A stretch of DNA of 64,000 nt from Peronospora farinosa (Eukaryota > Oomycota > Peronosporomycetes > Peronosporales > Peronosporaceae): positions 248,001-312,000 of the forward strand of contig CANTFK010000017.1 in NCBI GenBank assembly GCA_947646735.1, written 5' to 3'. Numbering within the stretch: the stretch's first letter is position 1; each line of letters opens with the position of its first letter. The notes below the pieces were generated by a model. It saw only the letters and a program-made list of their open reading frames with translations. It did no database searches and was not told the origin of the DNA. Below are positions 54,257 to 64,000 of this stretch, piece after piece. Both the position numbers and the translations under genes were made by a program.

Positions 54257-54857
54257 TGTAATGGAGTATAGCGACCGTTACTAGCTTACACGCGCGCTTG
54301 AGGAAGACTCAAGCCCAAGTTTTAGGTTTTCGTAACGGTGTTACTAGCTCTAGAGAGGAAGTCGTTGGCGCTGTCATAAAAGGATTCTGACATTGTTTGT
54401 TGTGTTTTTCTGCTACTATGATGAACTAGCTGTTCTTGTTTTCCATCACTCCTGTCCAATTAATCATCCATCCACGCTCTTGGCCACTCAATTTCCCATC
54501 TATCGATCACGTTCGAACTATCGCTGAACTAATCGCCCTACACCTTGCGAAGTCGCCAGCCGTTACTCTAACCATTACGCATATATGCCTATTTCTACCA
54601 AAGGTATTTAGTAACTTTAACTCTGATTGATATTTTTGTTTTATTTTGTACTAATTATGAAGAGAGAATTATGTCGCATTGCATACGACCGTGTTCCCGC
54701 CTTTCAGGAACCACTCATTCTCAGGTTAATTTATCATTAGTCCATATTGGGTCTTTAAGCTCCAATAATAAACTATTAATAATATGCCACGCTGTCGGGC
54801 ACAGCACGCCTACAAATTTAACCGTTTATTTCAGTTTGTGTTATATGTACCATTACA
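54257..54857 (-). mobile_element. LTR, family B copy 2 (3' LTR of a minus-strand element)
   Basis: In minus orientation it begins TGTAATGGTAC at 54857 and ends CTCCATTACA at 54257. It aligns to the other B LTRs but carries about 260 bp of extra sequence at roughly 54330-54603. A purine-rich AAAGAAGGGGTGA tract directly upstream (54858-54870 complement) is a polypurine tract, marking this as a 3' LTR. The five bases after it (minus strand) are TTGCC. Confidence 0.85.
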
Positions 54858-54937
54858 TCACCCCTTCTTTAAAAAGCACTCACCAGCCTTGAGTGCTCAA
54901 CAATCAAAACTCCAACGCTCACAACCGAATCAAGTAA

Positions 54938-56203
54938 TGGCCGAACAAACGACTCCCAATACTGCAGTACTCTCAAACACCATTCGAGGGAGTGCAACCA
55001 TCCACTTGTTGGACCAACAACTCATTGCTAGCGCACTGTATGACTTTTCTGGAGCTCGCGCTTCTAACTCACAGGAAACGATGCAGGATTACTTCCGATG
55101 TTTTGCGAATTGACGCGGAAAGAGTCTTGAAGGCATCGCATACGAAACTCTGCAACGTTTCTGATGCGCCTTCATCCAACGTTGGAATCGGATTCTCGAG
55201 GATGAGCGCAGTGGCTCGCCAATCATGAGGATCTTCGCGCCGATCACTGCATCGGCGCGCTACGCGAAGTTGTTCGAATAGCCATGACGAAGACCGACTC
55301 TGCTTCGTGCACGTCAACAAGGATGTTGCTCTTGCGACTTGATGCCACGCTTAACTTGTAAAGAATGACAGCGACACATTGCTGAGTGCCCACTCAGCGA
55401 ACGAGCTTGGATAGTGACGTATGAGAGCATTCTGAGCAAAAGAAGGACTGCAGTTATTCGTGCTGCACCTCGCTGGCAACATTACTCGCGACAGCGGAGT
55501 CGATCTACGCTGAATGACCAGCCAGAGCAGCGACACGTTCGCCTGCTCGTCCTGCTACGAGGTTCTCGTTTCGTAATCTTGGTGACATATATGCACCACG
55601 ACGTTCTCGCTCACGTCATTTTTCTCGTTTTTGACGACGTGGCTCGTTTCACAGTTCTCGTTCATCACGAGAACTTTTACGCTCGCACTCGCATCGGAGT
55701 AGCGCGACTCCGTGGAATCGTATTACCGAACAAATTCTGGAACGTCACGAAGAAGCAAGGAATGCGGTTCCTACGTATCCTGTTGAGAACCCAAGCCAGC
55801 GTAAACGATATTTGCGCGCAGATGGAACCGCGCGCTTGCATAAACCGACTGTAGCACTGCTCGGGGAGGGTCCTCGTGACCTACAGTCCTATCCACAATA
55901 TAGCGTACCATTGCTTCCGCATCTACAAGCGGTGGTATCCCTCACGATGGTAATACTGGCTTCTTAGTTGCCCAGGGCGATGTTGGTCAGGCCGTAATCA
56001 AGGCTGACGATGCCCAGCTAAAAGCTGAGGCTGCCCTTAAACGTGCTGCACAGGCGGAAAGAGCTGCGAATGAGATCAAGCAGTCTAGCCTTGAACTTCT
56101 CGAACGGATGAGGGTTCTGGAACGCCATGTACTTGGTCATGTACAGACGATAACGCAATCGCGACCGATGTCATCGGCGTGTCGAGTACGACAAGAAGGC
56201 TGA
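54938..56203 (+). other. Unidentified broken coding sequence antisense to the pol element
   Basis: An ATG at 54938 opens MAEQTTPNTAVLSNTIRG. The frame then breaks several times. The last stretch (about 55930-56203) is an open Ala/Glu/Lys-rich coiled-coil frame (AQLKAEAALKRAAQAERAANE). I recognise no family. It lies between the integrase end and the 3' LTR of the minus-strand element, on the opposite strand, so it may be a gag-like fragment of an inserted element. It is also rich in hairpins (55006-55020, 55236-55259, 55381-55398, 55653-55675). Confidence 0.35.
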
Positions 56204-59200
56204 TCGATCCATGGACCCCTGGATCCGGCATCGGAGCCAAGACGTGAAGCTCAGCCGGGCGATATTCCTTTATCCGCCCGACGTAGAACGTGGGGTGGAG
56301 TTGCAACGAAGAAGTAACATCGAGTGTGTTAGCATCGCCGATTGCTTCAAAACCTTTAATGGACCGATAAAGCGTGGCGCGAGTTTACTCGCGCCCAGGT
56401 CAGTAACCGCTAAACTTCTAATTTCTTTGGTAGACAACAATACACGATATCCTTTTTAAAACTTGCTCATCTTCTTCCTGCCATGTTTATCAGTTTTTCA
56501 TTCGGCTTATCCACTGCAGACTGAAGTTTGTCGAGTACAAATCGGGTGATGGCTTGACGTTGGAGAATAAACTCCGACACAGCCATGTCATCAATTTGTC
56601 GCGCCGGCTAAATCGGCGCGCAGTTATAAGTAAATAAACTCTAAACCAAAGACGATCCAATCAATGTCTGCGCAGTCCATCGAGCTAATGGGTACGTCAC
56701 GTCATGTGGCGTCAAAGCAGCAGTCTTTACCTTGAATCGGGTTACTACATTTGCGCTCAAAATACTGTAAGGTGCACTCGATTGTTGTTCATCATCGTCA
56801 CCTCCTCCAGAGTGGTGCCAAGAGGTGCCGTGGGCTGCCCATGGCAAGAAGAGTTGAAACTCGAGGGTGTCGAGACGAATTACAAAAAATGGCGTTAACC
56901 CTGTTGACGCGTGTACGGCGTTGTTGAGTGCGAACTCAGCGAGTTGTAAAAATAAACTCCAACTTGTTAATGAAGTAACTTCGAAGAAGGTCTTCGAGGA
57001 CCCAGTTCACGCGTTCGGTTTTCCCATCCGTTTCCAAGTGGGACGCAGTCGACATCGGCAGTTTTGTCCCGAGGAGCTCGAAAAGTGATGTCCAAAATGC
57101 GGACGTAAATCGCGGATCACGGTCCGAAACAATGTTTTCTGGAAGGACATGATGACGGAACACCGCGTCGATGAAGTGCGCCGCGGTCTCTGCCGCGGTG
57201 ATCTTAGCGCGAACAGGAACTAAAGTTGTCATCCTGATAATTATGTCAACAAAGACCAAGATGCCCGTTCGAGCTTGGCTATCGGGCGCAAGCCCGAAGA
57301 TAAAGTCCATCGAAACTGATCTCCAGGCCTCTGCTGCAATTGGCAACGATCGCAAGGGAGCCTGTGACGATGGAGATGGCTTCACACGCTGGCATATTTC
57401 GCACGTTCGGATCCAGTTGCGTACCCACTTATACATGTGGGGCCAGAAGAAGTCTCGAGACACAGCCGCGAAAGTCTTTTCGCGGCCTAAATGGCCGCCA
57501 GCAGGAGCATCGTGATACTCGTGAATGATTCTTGCACGCAAATCCATTTCGTTGGCAATCACCGTGCGAGGAGAATCGAATTGGTCGATGCTATATAGAA
57601 GCAAATCGTCGTCTAAACTGTATTGATGAATATGATCGCGCTTGGTTAGGGAGTACCAAATCGCTGGGACGACGCAGATACTCGATACTGTCTGCATAGT
57701 CTGAATCTCTTTTGTACGCTGAGACGATCTCATCAAATAAACACAGCTCGGGTGTAACCCGAGTTAGATTCAGCGATACACACATTGCACATCGGTCATC
57801 ATCGTCCTCGTCATCAGTAGCCTGGCGACTCAGAGCAGTCCGAGGATCGTAGTCGGGGTATCGTGACAGATCGTCAGCGAGAATATTGGTCTTGCCTGGA
57901 ATTTTAATGCACGAAGAAGTTGTACTCAGAAAAGAATGAGAGCCATCGTGCCATCCGTTGGTACAGGTGTGGGTTCTTCATCGCTGTGCGTAGCGATACA
58001 TGATCGGTGTACAAAGAAAATATACGTTCACCAAGCAGATGCACGCCAAAACTTGATGAGTGCGTAGCGCATCGCTAACAACTCCTTGTCATAAACCGGA
58101 TAGATCCTCTCATCTGGCTTCATCTGTCGCGACTATTAGATCACGACTCGTACACGGCCCTCATCATCAAATTGCATAAGGGAACAACCGATTGCGAAAT
58201 TACTGGCGTCGCATACCACGTGGAATGGCTTAGAGTCGTCCGGTAGGACCAGCACCGGTGCTGACGCTAGGCCCTTCTTCACTGCATCGAAAGCCTCTTG
58301 ATGCTCGGCTCGCCACGACCACGTGGCGTATTTCTTTAAAAGTAACGACATAGGCTGTTATATAACCGGCGTAATCCTTTGTATACATGTAACTAGCCAA
58401 TCCGAACCACTGACGCAACTTTGTAGGAGTCTTTGGAGTAATCCAAAACCCGATTGACGACACCTTCTTTGCATAAGCTCAAACTCTCAATTTACTCACA
58501 TAAAAACCCAGCAACGAAGTCTCTGATGCACAAAAGACACACTTCTTGAGATTCACATAAAAAATTGTTGTCTCGCATGACTTGAAACACCTGTTACAAG
58601 TGTTAGAGGTGAGCTTGAAAATCACTGAGGCTGTCCTCAGCGCGACTGTGGACAAAGATTTCATCAAAGTACCTCAAAGCGAAATTCCGAAGCGGCCTCA
58701 CACCTGCGACACCATGATATTGATAGTTGCCGGGGCATTTTTCAATCATTTTGGCATCACCAGCCACTCCCATAACATGCCACTCGGGGTACTCACCACT
58801 GTGAGTGGTATGCCGCTCGGTCGCATCAAAATCTGATAAAAGCCATCGGTCAAGTCGATGGCACTGAAGATGACACTTCCTGACATGGAATTCAGCACCA
58901 TGTCCTTCCTGGAGGTAGACGTTTACGCAGGAATAGTGGCATCATTTAACTTATTGAACGCATGCACTATCCGCCAGCCTCCCGTAGCCTTCTTCACGCA
59001 GTAGGTTGGACTCGAATGGGGTGAGATGCTCTCACGCACATGACCCGTCTTGCGGCGGCCTTAGAAGAATGCGTCAATAGCTTCGACTTGATCTCGAGGC
59101 AACGGCCACTGCCGTGTCACACAATACCTCGAGCCTGGCACGAGATCAATCTCGTGCCGAACACCGCGGTCCGCAAAAAGTTCAGCCGGAATCTTGTCTG

Positions 59201-59934
59201 GGGACACGTCTGCATACTCACGACCAATGTGGTGGTCAGAGTTACTAGACTCGCACAGAGCCTCACACGATTGCGATGCAAATACTTCTTCTCGCCGCTG
59301 ACGTTGGATCAGCGCTTCGAGGACACGTTACATGCTCCTCGTTCGTCACGGTAACCACCTCATAGTAATCAGACACACTTGTTCCACAGTGCTTTCCAAA
59401 AGGTCACGTAGGAAGTGCTTCCAGGAAAGCCCTGGAAGGCTTGTAATTGAAGACTCGTACTCGCGACTTCAATGTATTGGCGCCTTTGTGGACTCCCTTT
59501 CGCGTACAAGATATCGTGGACACATTTTAACGCTGACTTCTCAATGCTGTTGTCCCCATCGTGCTTCAAGTCACTTCTCGAAGCTGGCCAACCGCATCCA
59601 GGTGATTAACCATCATTCCCCTCTAAGCACTGAATTTACCCATCCATAACGCCGAAAACACAGGACAAGAGTAGCAAATACTCGACCGTCGACACTTAGT
59701 GCGGGATCTCTGCTCAACCACATTTGTACAGATGGGGCCTCGGTACATGCCACTGCATTCACGTGCGGTAACTCCCTTTTCAACCGCGTTAATGTCGCCC
59801 AGAAACCCCTGTTTGACCGCGTCGTCCTCTTTGTTCTTCTCGCTGTGAAGCGAGGAGTTACTGTCACTTGTGTCTTAAAGGACAGCGAAAGCAGTACAGA
59901 GAGGGCCGACGCTCGCTCTTTGCACCAACTGCGT
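56085..59934 (-). pseudogene. Family B pol (RT-RNase H-integrase), inverted half
   Basis: On the minus strand, from the right: a degraded copy of the post-protease spacer (59,600-59,934, matching 63,500-63,760), reverse transcriptase with many stops (KKATGGWRIVHAFNKLN; active site RYFDEIFVHS, where YxDD has become YFDE), RNase H (HVVCDASNFAIGCSLMQ) and integrase (56936-57736). The integrase keeps its HHCC finger and catalytic D, D and E (SMDFIFG, VSDRDPRF, DGKTERVN). A LHPTFYVGRIKEYRP segment follows (56085-56306), the usual link to a chromodomain. It is inactive because of stops and frameshifts. Confidence 0.88.
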
Positions 59935-60276
59935 AAGCAAATTCAAGACTGAGCTTTATTTAATGAATTGTAATCAAATATAAACTTAACTACTGATTGG
60001 CTATATATATATACAGATTGGATACGCGACTCTTTAGAAGCGTATCCTGACGCATGAGCTTAAATCTAGATTGAAGCTTGCGACTGACGTCCTTCTAAGA
60101 CGTCGCGATGCCTAGCTTCAACTAGCGCCATTCCTTCCCATTTGAATTCATCAATGGATATCACATTCACGAGGGTGGATCACGTTTGTGTATCTCACCC
60201 AAGTGACAGGTCAAAAGCATTCATGCATACTTTTAGACCAAACATTAAGTATATTAATAAACGTTTGCATGTAACT
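59935..60276. mobile_element. LTR, family A (right copy, inverted)
   Basis: The reverse complement of 46893-47196 over 59935-60238; weaker similarity runs on to about 60276. Its last five bases (AGACA in LTR orientation) are missing here and lie instead at 53756-53760, at the other inversion junction. Confidence 0.8.
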
Positions 60277-60394
60277 AGATGCCCTGTTATACCATCCCCG
60301 TTTTAGAACGATTTTTACATTTTGTATAACATCGCCTAGGAGACAGAGAGACTGCGAGTCGTTATAAACGCGCTGATTAGTCTATTCAATTCTC

Positions 60395-61307
60395 ATGCCA
60401 CCGAAACGTGGTAAGGCTGATGGTTCGTCTGCAAAGGCACCCATGCAGTCCAGCACTAAGCGCACGCGCCGCGATTTATCGCAGTCGTCGCAAAGTGCTT
60501 TAGGCAATGAGGCGAATCTTCCATCTCACTATAATGTGGATGAAGATCCATCTTTCATTGTAGACTGCAATGAGAGTACGCCATTGTCATCACCCCAAAG
60601 TGGAGATGAGCAAATCGCGTTGATAGGACATATGTCCCCATCATTTGTGGCACCCGTCCTTGAGGGAGCGTCGATGCTTCCTGCAAGTGAAGGTAAAGCC
60701 TCGTCGCCTGCGCCTACGAGCGCAGCGACTAAGACTAAACGCGCTGCTTCAAAAGAAGTAGTCGCGACTCAATCATATGTGACTCCTCATGCTGATGTCT
60801 TGACAATCCATGATGGAGAATCAGACTCAAGCGAGTGTGAGCTTAAAGCTCCACCAAGTAAACCTTTGGCCTCACTATCCCTCCGTCGCGTGGACGGCTA
60901 CGTGAGTGGTGGCTTGCCACCAATGCCTCCTCCATCTGAGTGGATGAACTCGGATGGGTGGGCTTTTGCAGCGTGCAACTATAGACGCTCATAAGTTTTA
61001 TAGCGTCTTTCCCTTGTGGAAAAAGCAGGGCAAAGCACTTGGTCGTGCTTTCCCGATTCCAGTCGTTCTGCCTTCTAATGAAACAGCCGACGAATATGAA
61101 GCAGAACTTCGGCGCCGTGTTACCTTGCATGTAGATGCAACGAAACAACGGTCGCAGCGAGTCAGCTTCGCCATGAAGCGTGCGCATGAAATTTTGGGTG
61201 GTAAGCGACCCCCAATTAATTCTCGCCACGCTTCTTCTGCTAGTCCATCCGGACCTAGCAGAAAGACGACAGCTTGTGCTGCTTCACATAAGCAGCCACC
61301 AGCCTAG
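60395..61307 (+). pseudogene. Retroelement-associated ORF with one frameshift, unknown family
   Basis: An ATG at 60395 opens 199 residues that are Ser/Pro/Ala-rich and basic at the N-terminus (MPPKRGKADGSSAKAP). One base appears lost near 60,965; the next frame continues HKFYSVFPLWKKQGKALGRAFPIPV, a charged helical stretch, and a Ser/Lys-rich end to 61307. It could be the gag of another element. Hairpins lie in the tail, for example 61282-61300. Its 3' end overlaps the antisense chromodomain frame. Confidence 0.45.
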
Positions 61308-61523
61308 GCACGTAGACGCGCAAAGCGTCCACAGGCTCCCACGAGTCAAAACTCGTTGGGTAACCCTTCCATTGGACAAGGATTTGGAGCTTTCGCTTCA
61401 CAAACCGGTGGGCCAACAGCCTTCCAACAAGGAAGCGCGTATTCCCTTCCGTGTCCACCAACACAGGTGGCGCCCGATAGGAGTGGCGATTACGCCCACT
61501 TACTCGCGGCTGCCTACCCTGCT
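61255..61523 (-). pseudogene. Chromodomain end of a gypsy integrase, cut by LTR B
   Basis: The minus strand reads VLVDTEGNTRFLVGRLLAHR, then LQILVQWKGYPTSFDSWEPV, the chromodomain of chromoviral Ty3/gypsy integrases, ending at a stop at 61255. Its upstream part is cut by the LTR that starts at 61524, so LTR B inserted into an older minus-strand element. Confidence 0.8.
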
Positions 61524-61865
61524 TGTAATGGGCTACATTACACATATAGCATTAACACAAATAAACAATTACATATGTAGGCAGGTGCTGGGCCCGAATA
61601 GCGGGCACAGCGTGATAATTTATTATTGGTTTATTATTGGGCCTAAAGTCCCCAATATGGACCAATGATAAATCAACCTGAAATTGTGTGGTTCCCGAAA
61701 GGCGGGAACACTGTCGTATTTATTACGACTAAAATCTTCATAATTAGTACGAATTAAAACTAAAATAAAAATCAGAGTTAAATTTACTTAATACCTAATA
61801 CTTGGGCTTGAGTCTTCCTCAAGCGCACGTGTAAGCTAGTGACGGTACGTTCTAGCCCCGTTACA
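61524..61865 (+). mobile_element. LTR, family B copy 3 (5' LTR)
   Basis: 342 bp, from TGTAATGGGC to CCCGTTACA, with 5-bp inverted ends (TGTAA/TTACA). Internal stems include GTTCCCG/CGGGAAC (61691-61697/61703-61709) and GCTTGAG/CTCAAGC (61806-61812/61818-61824). Confidence 0.9.
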
Positions 61866-61867
61866 CC

Positions 61868-61885
61868 TGGTAGCACTTAGTAGTC
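61868..61885 (+). other. Probable primer-binding site
   Basis: TGGTAGCACTTAG starts two bases after the LTR, as expected for a site pairing with a tRNA 3' end (...CCA). The tRNA is not identified. Confidence 0.6.
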
Positions 61886-61891
61886 CTTCCT

Positions 61892-62941
61892 ATGCACGAG
61901 TTTGGGATGAGCGAATCGTCGTACTTTGACGCTCCAGATTTATTTCTGGAGCACGCGATCTTCCCCCATCTTACTGGTGTTGAGTGGGATGCCCTTAATC
62001 GCCTCGCGGCGATATCGGGAGAGGCATTCGTCGCGTCGCTGATGAGATCAGCGACCCCTGACGCGCAACGTCTCGCCATACATGAGTTTATGGCACGCGA
62101 GCTCGCCGAATCCAACCGGCGAGGCTTAACTCCCTCGCGCCCTTCACGTAATGAGGCCGTGAAGATGTAAACCTCCTCCTACTCTGGAGAAGGTAAGGAC
62201 CGGTTATCGCTGAACCGGTGGTTCCGAAAAGTTGATATCGCCATCGCCTCGAGACTTCTTGAGGCTCCACAGGCGAAGGTCAACTTTCTTCTTTCCCGCC
62301 TCACCGGGAAGGCCAAGGAGTGGGCCCTTGGTAAACTCGTTGTGGACGAGCACGCATTTCCCACCTTGGATACCATCCAGGACGATCTCCGTCTTGCCTT
62401 CGAGCCACCACAAGAGGAGAAACTGGTGCGATCAAGATTCCTGTCGATGCGATAGGGTAAAATGGCGATGCGCGACTACGTACAGATGGCTAGGCATCTG
62501 GCGTCGTGTATTATCACGCACCCCATGGACATGTACACACAGGTGAATGTCTTTGTGGATGGTATGCGTGAGGGGCAGACCCGCTTATCGCTGGAGCGCG
62601 CCGAGCCTGCCACATTGGAGGAGGCATTTGCCATCGCACTCCGTGAAGACTTTAGGGTCACAAAGGCCTATGCCAAACCCTCGGTCGTCAGCGTTCCCCG
62701 GCCTTCTGGCCCAGAACCTATGGAGATCGACGTTATTGAGTCGTCGGGTGACCGGCGACGTGTCTTTCATCATAAAGGTGACGCTCGCACCGGGCGTCCA
62801 ATGGTTTGCTTTCGTTGTCTCAAGCCAGGACATCGCGCGGCAGAGTGCCGTGCGCCAGCCCCATTATCGGTGCAAGTAGTGGACGCCCATCATGAGGGTG
62901 CTGTACCGGCCGCACGTCCAAAAAACGGTCGGGACCAGTAG
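61892..62941 (+). pseudogene. Family B gag, near-intact with two nonsense codons
   Basis: A 349-codon gag frame starting MHEFGMSESSYFDAPDLF. A capsid-like helical region follows ([28 protein letters not shown], then DYVQMARHLASCI). The nucleocapsid zinc knuckle is CFRCLKPGHRAAEC (C-x2-C-x4-H-x4-C, near 62806-62850). Only two internal stops break it, TAA at 62168 and TAG at 62453; the rest is in one frame. It ends at TAG 62939 just after a frameshift signal. It packages element RNA in cytoplasmic particles in intact relatives. Confidence 0.85.
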
Positions 62942-62961
62942 GTGCAGGGCGCCCTACTGGT
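62920..62961 (+). promoter_or_regulatory. Programmed -1 ribosomal frameshift signal (gag to pro-pol)
   Basis: The slippery heptamer A AAA AAC (62920-62926) lies in the gag frame (codons CCA AAA AAC). After a 7-nt spacer comes a 9-bp perfect stem, ACCAGTAGG (62934-62942) with CCTACTGGT (62953-62961). The gag stop lies in the stem. A -1 slip moves exactly into the protease frame, which stays open to the window edge. Confidence 0.75.
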
Positions 62962-64000
62962 TGGAACGGAGGTCCGGGTCCCCCGGTGGCAGCCCAACCT
63001 TCCAGTCCTCCTGCGCTACGCGCACGGTTAAATGCCACCACTACGAGTGGTGATTCACGTCTGATTATTGTCAGTTTACATGTCGCCGGCGTCCGGCGAC
63101 CTCTGCGAGCACTCCTGGACTCAGGAGCAACAAACAATTTCTTTCGTGAATCTTGTTTGTCGATGCTGCCTCCCAGCATTCAGGTCCGTGAGGGACCTGG
63201 CCAAGTCGTCGTCAAGTTGGCTGACGGGAAACCACACCGCGTATCGCGGCGCGAAGTGTCGTTGCCGTATACGTTTGATGGCTTTCGCAGTAATGATGAT
63301 TTCTTGGTGATCGCGATGAATTATGCATTCGATTGCATACTGGGCATGCCATGGTTGGCACGTTATAAGCCCCAGATCGACTGGTTAGCCAGATCAGTGA
63401 GACGTCGACGCAAGTTCGATGTCAGTGAAGTGTTTACCCATCTCTTGGTATCTCCAAGTGACTGGCCAAACGTCACAGTCGTGGATCGCGATTCCACGAC
63501 GTTGGCGGTGCACAGAGCGAGCGATGGCCCTCTCTGCACTGCTTGTGCTGTTCTTCGGGACACAAGTGACAGTGACTCCTCGCTACAGAGCGAAGAGGAC
63601 GACGAGGACGACGCGGTCGAACAGGGGTTCCCGCGCGTCATTAATGCGGTTGAACAGGGGTTCCCGCACGTGGATGCAGTGGTTGAACCGGGGTTCCCAT
63701 CTGCACCTATTGTGGTCGAGCAGGGGCTCCCACAAGGGCATTGTGGCGACGAGCAAGAGCTCGCCAGCGAGTGTGACGCGGACGGACAGGAGTCCTCACG
63801 CGAGAGCATGATGGTCAAACCGGGGTTCCCATCATCACCCACTGTGGTCGAACCGAGGTTCCCACATGGGCATATTGTGGTCGAGCAGGGGCTCCCACAC
63901 GAGTACAACGTGGACGGACAGGAGTCCCCACGCGAGAGCATGATGGTCGAACCGGGGTTCCCATCATCACCCACTGTGGTCGAACCGAGGTTCCCACATG
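62926..64000 (+). CDS. Family B protease-pol, open to window edge
   Basis: In the -1 frame relative to gag, open for 1075 bases. Retropepsin region: SLHVAGVRRPLRALLDSGAT with the intact catalytic D-S-G, then ILGMPWL and the QIDWLARSVRRRRKFD end. An acidic stretch (SLQSEEDDEDD) and a run of 11-residue repeats follow. RT, RNase H and integrase would lie past the window. There is no ATG near the start, as expected for frameshift expression. The lack of stops, against the heavily decayed copies at 53 and 57 kb, suggests a younger insertion, although gag carries two stops. Confidence 0.82.
63616..64000 (+). repeat. 33-bp tandem repeats coding VEQGFP-type units
   Basis: Units of 33 bases encode 11 residues beginning V-E-(Q/P)-(G/R)-(F/L)-P. 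Four such units, including one that reads DGQESPRESMM, form a higher-order unit of about 132 bases, with a second round starting before the window edge. Partial units survive on the minus strand at about 59,740-59,830. Confidence 0.85.

Overview
The window looks like nuclear DNA of an oomycete, most likely a Peronosporales species (Phytophthora or downy mildew); the species cannot be fixed from sequence alone. The signs are densely packed genes, 42 inferred GT-AG introns that are all 66-108 bp long, several signalling fusions typical of oomycetes (a GPCR fused to an inositol 5-phosphatase, and FYVE, PH and PIP-kinase combinations), secreted jacalin-type lectins, and Ty3/gypsy retroelements next to the gene island.

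Gene island (1-46.7 kb). In order: a neutral ceramidase cut by the left edge (-), a two-DEP-domain protein (+), a JEN1-like monocarboxylate transporter (-), a DysF-PH-Fab1-type lipid kinase (-), 3.4 kb with no clear gene, a five-module fusion of SDR/epimerase, FYVE, ARM, BTB and BACK (+), an ATG11/FIP200-type autophagy scaffold (+), a small single-pass membrane protein (+), a GPCR-inositol 5-phosphatase (-), two convergent MscS-like channels (+/-), a SETD3/LSMT-like SET protein (+), two divergent secreted jacalin paralogues (30.6-32.7 kb -, 35.2-37.3 kb +), an unconventional myosin (+), COP9 signalosome subunit 1 (-), and a YccV-like/TPR protein (+). Four genes concern phosphoinositide or sphingolipid metabolism or recognition (ceramidase, PIP kinase, FYVE fusion, 5-phosphatase). 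No operon-like linkage is implied.

Retroelement half (46.8-64 kb). This is a nest of degraded Ty3/gypsy elements with at least three LTR families. Family A LTRs form a 300 bp inverted repeat (46.8-47.2 and 59.9-60.3 kb). Family B has three LTRs (51.5, 54.3 inverted, 61.5 kb). A third family is a solo LTR with a 5-bp target duplication at 52.3 kb. The arrangement is best explained by a single inversion of about 6.2 kb (53,756-59,934) that split one family B element inside its pro-pol gene. The rightmost B copy keeps an open protease/pol frame to the window edge and has a canonical -1 frameshift signal between gag and pol.

The most unusual observation is that the retroelement half is saturated with short perfect inverted repeats (stems 6-11 bp, loops mostly 3-10 nt). 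At 49.5-50.5 kb they follow one another almost without gaps. Equivalent stems recur in gag copies of the same family, in one case with compensatory base changes on both arms.
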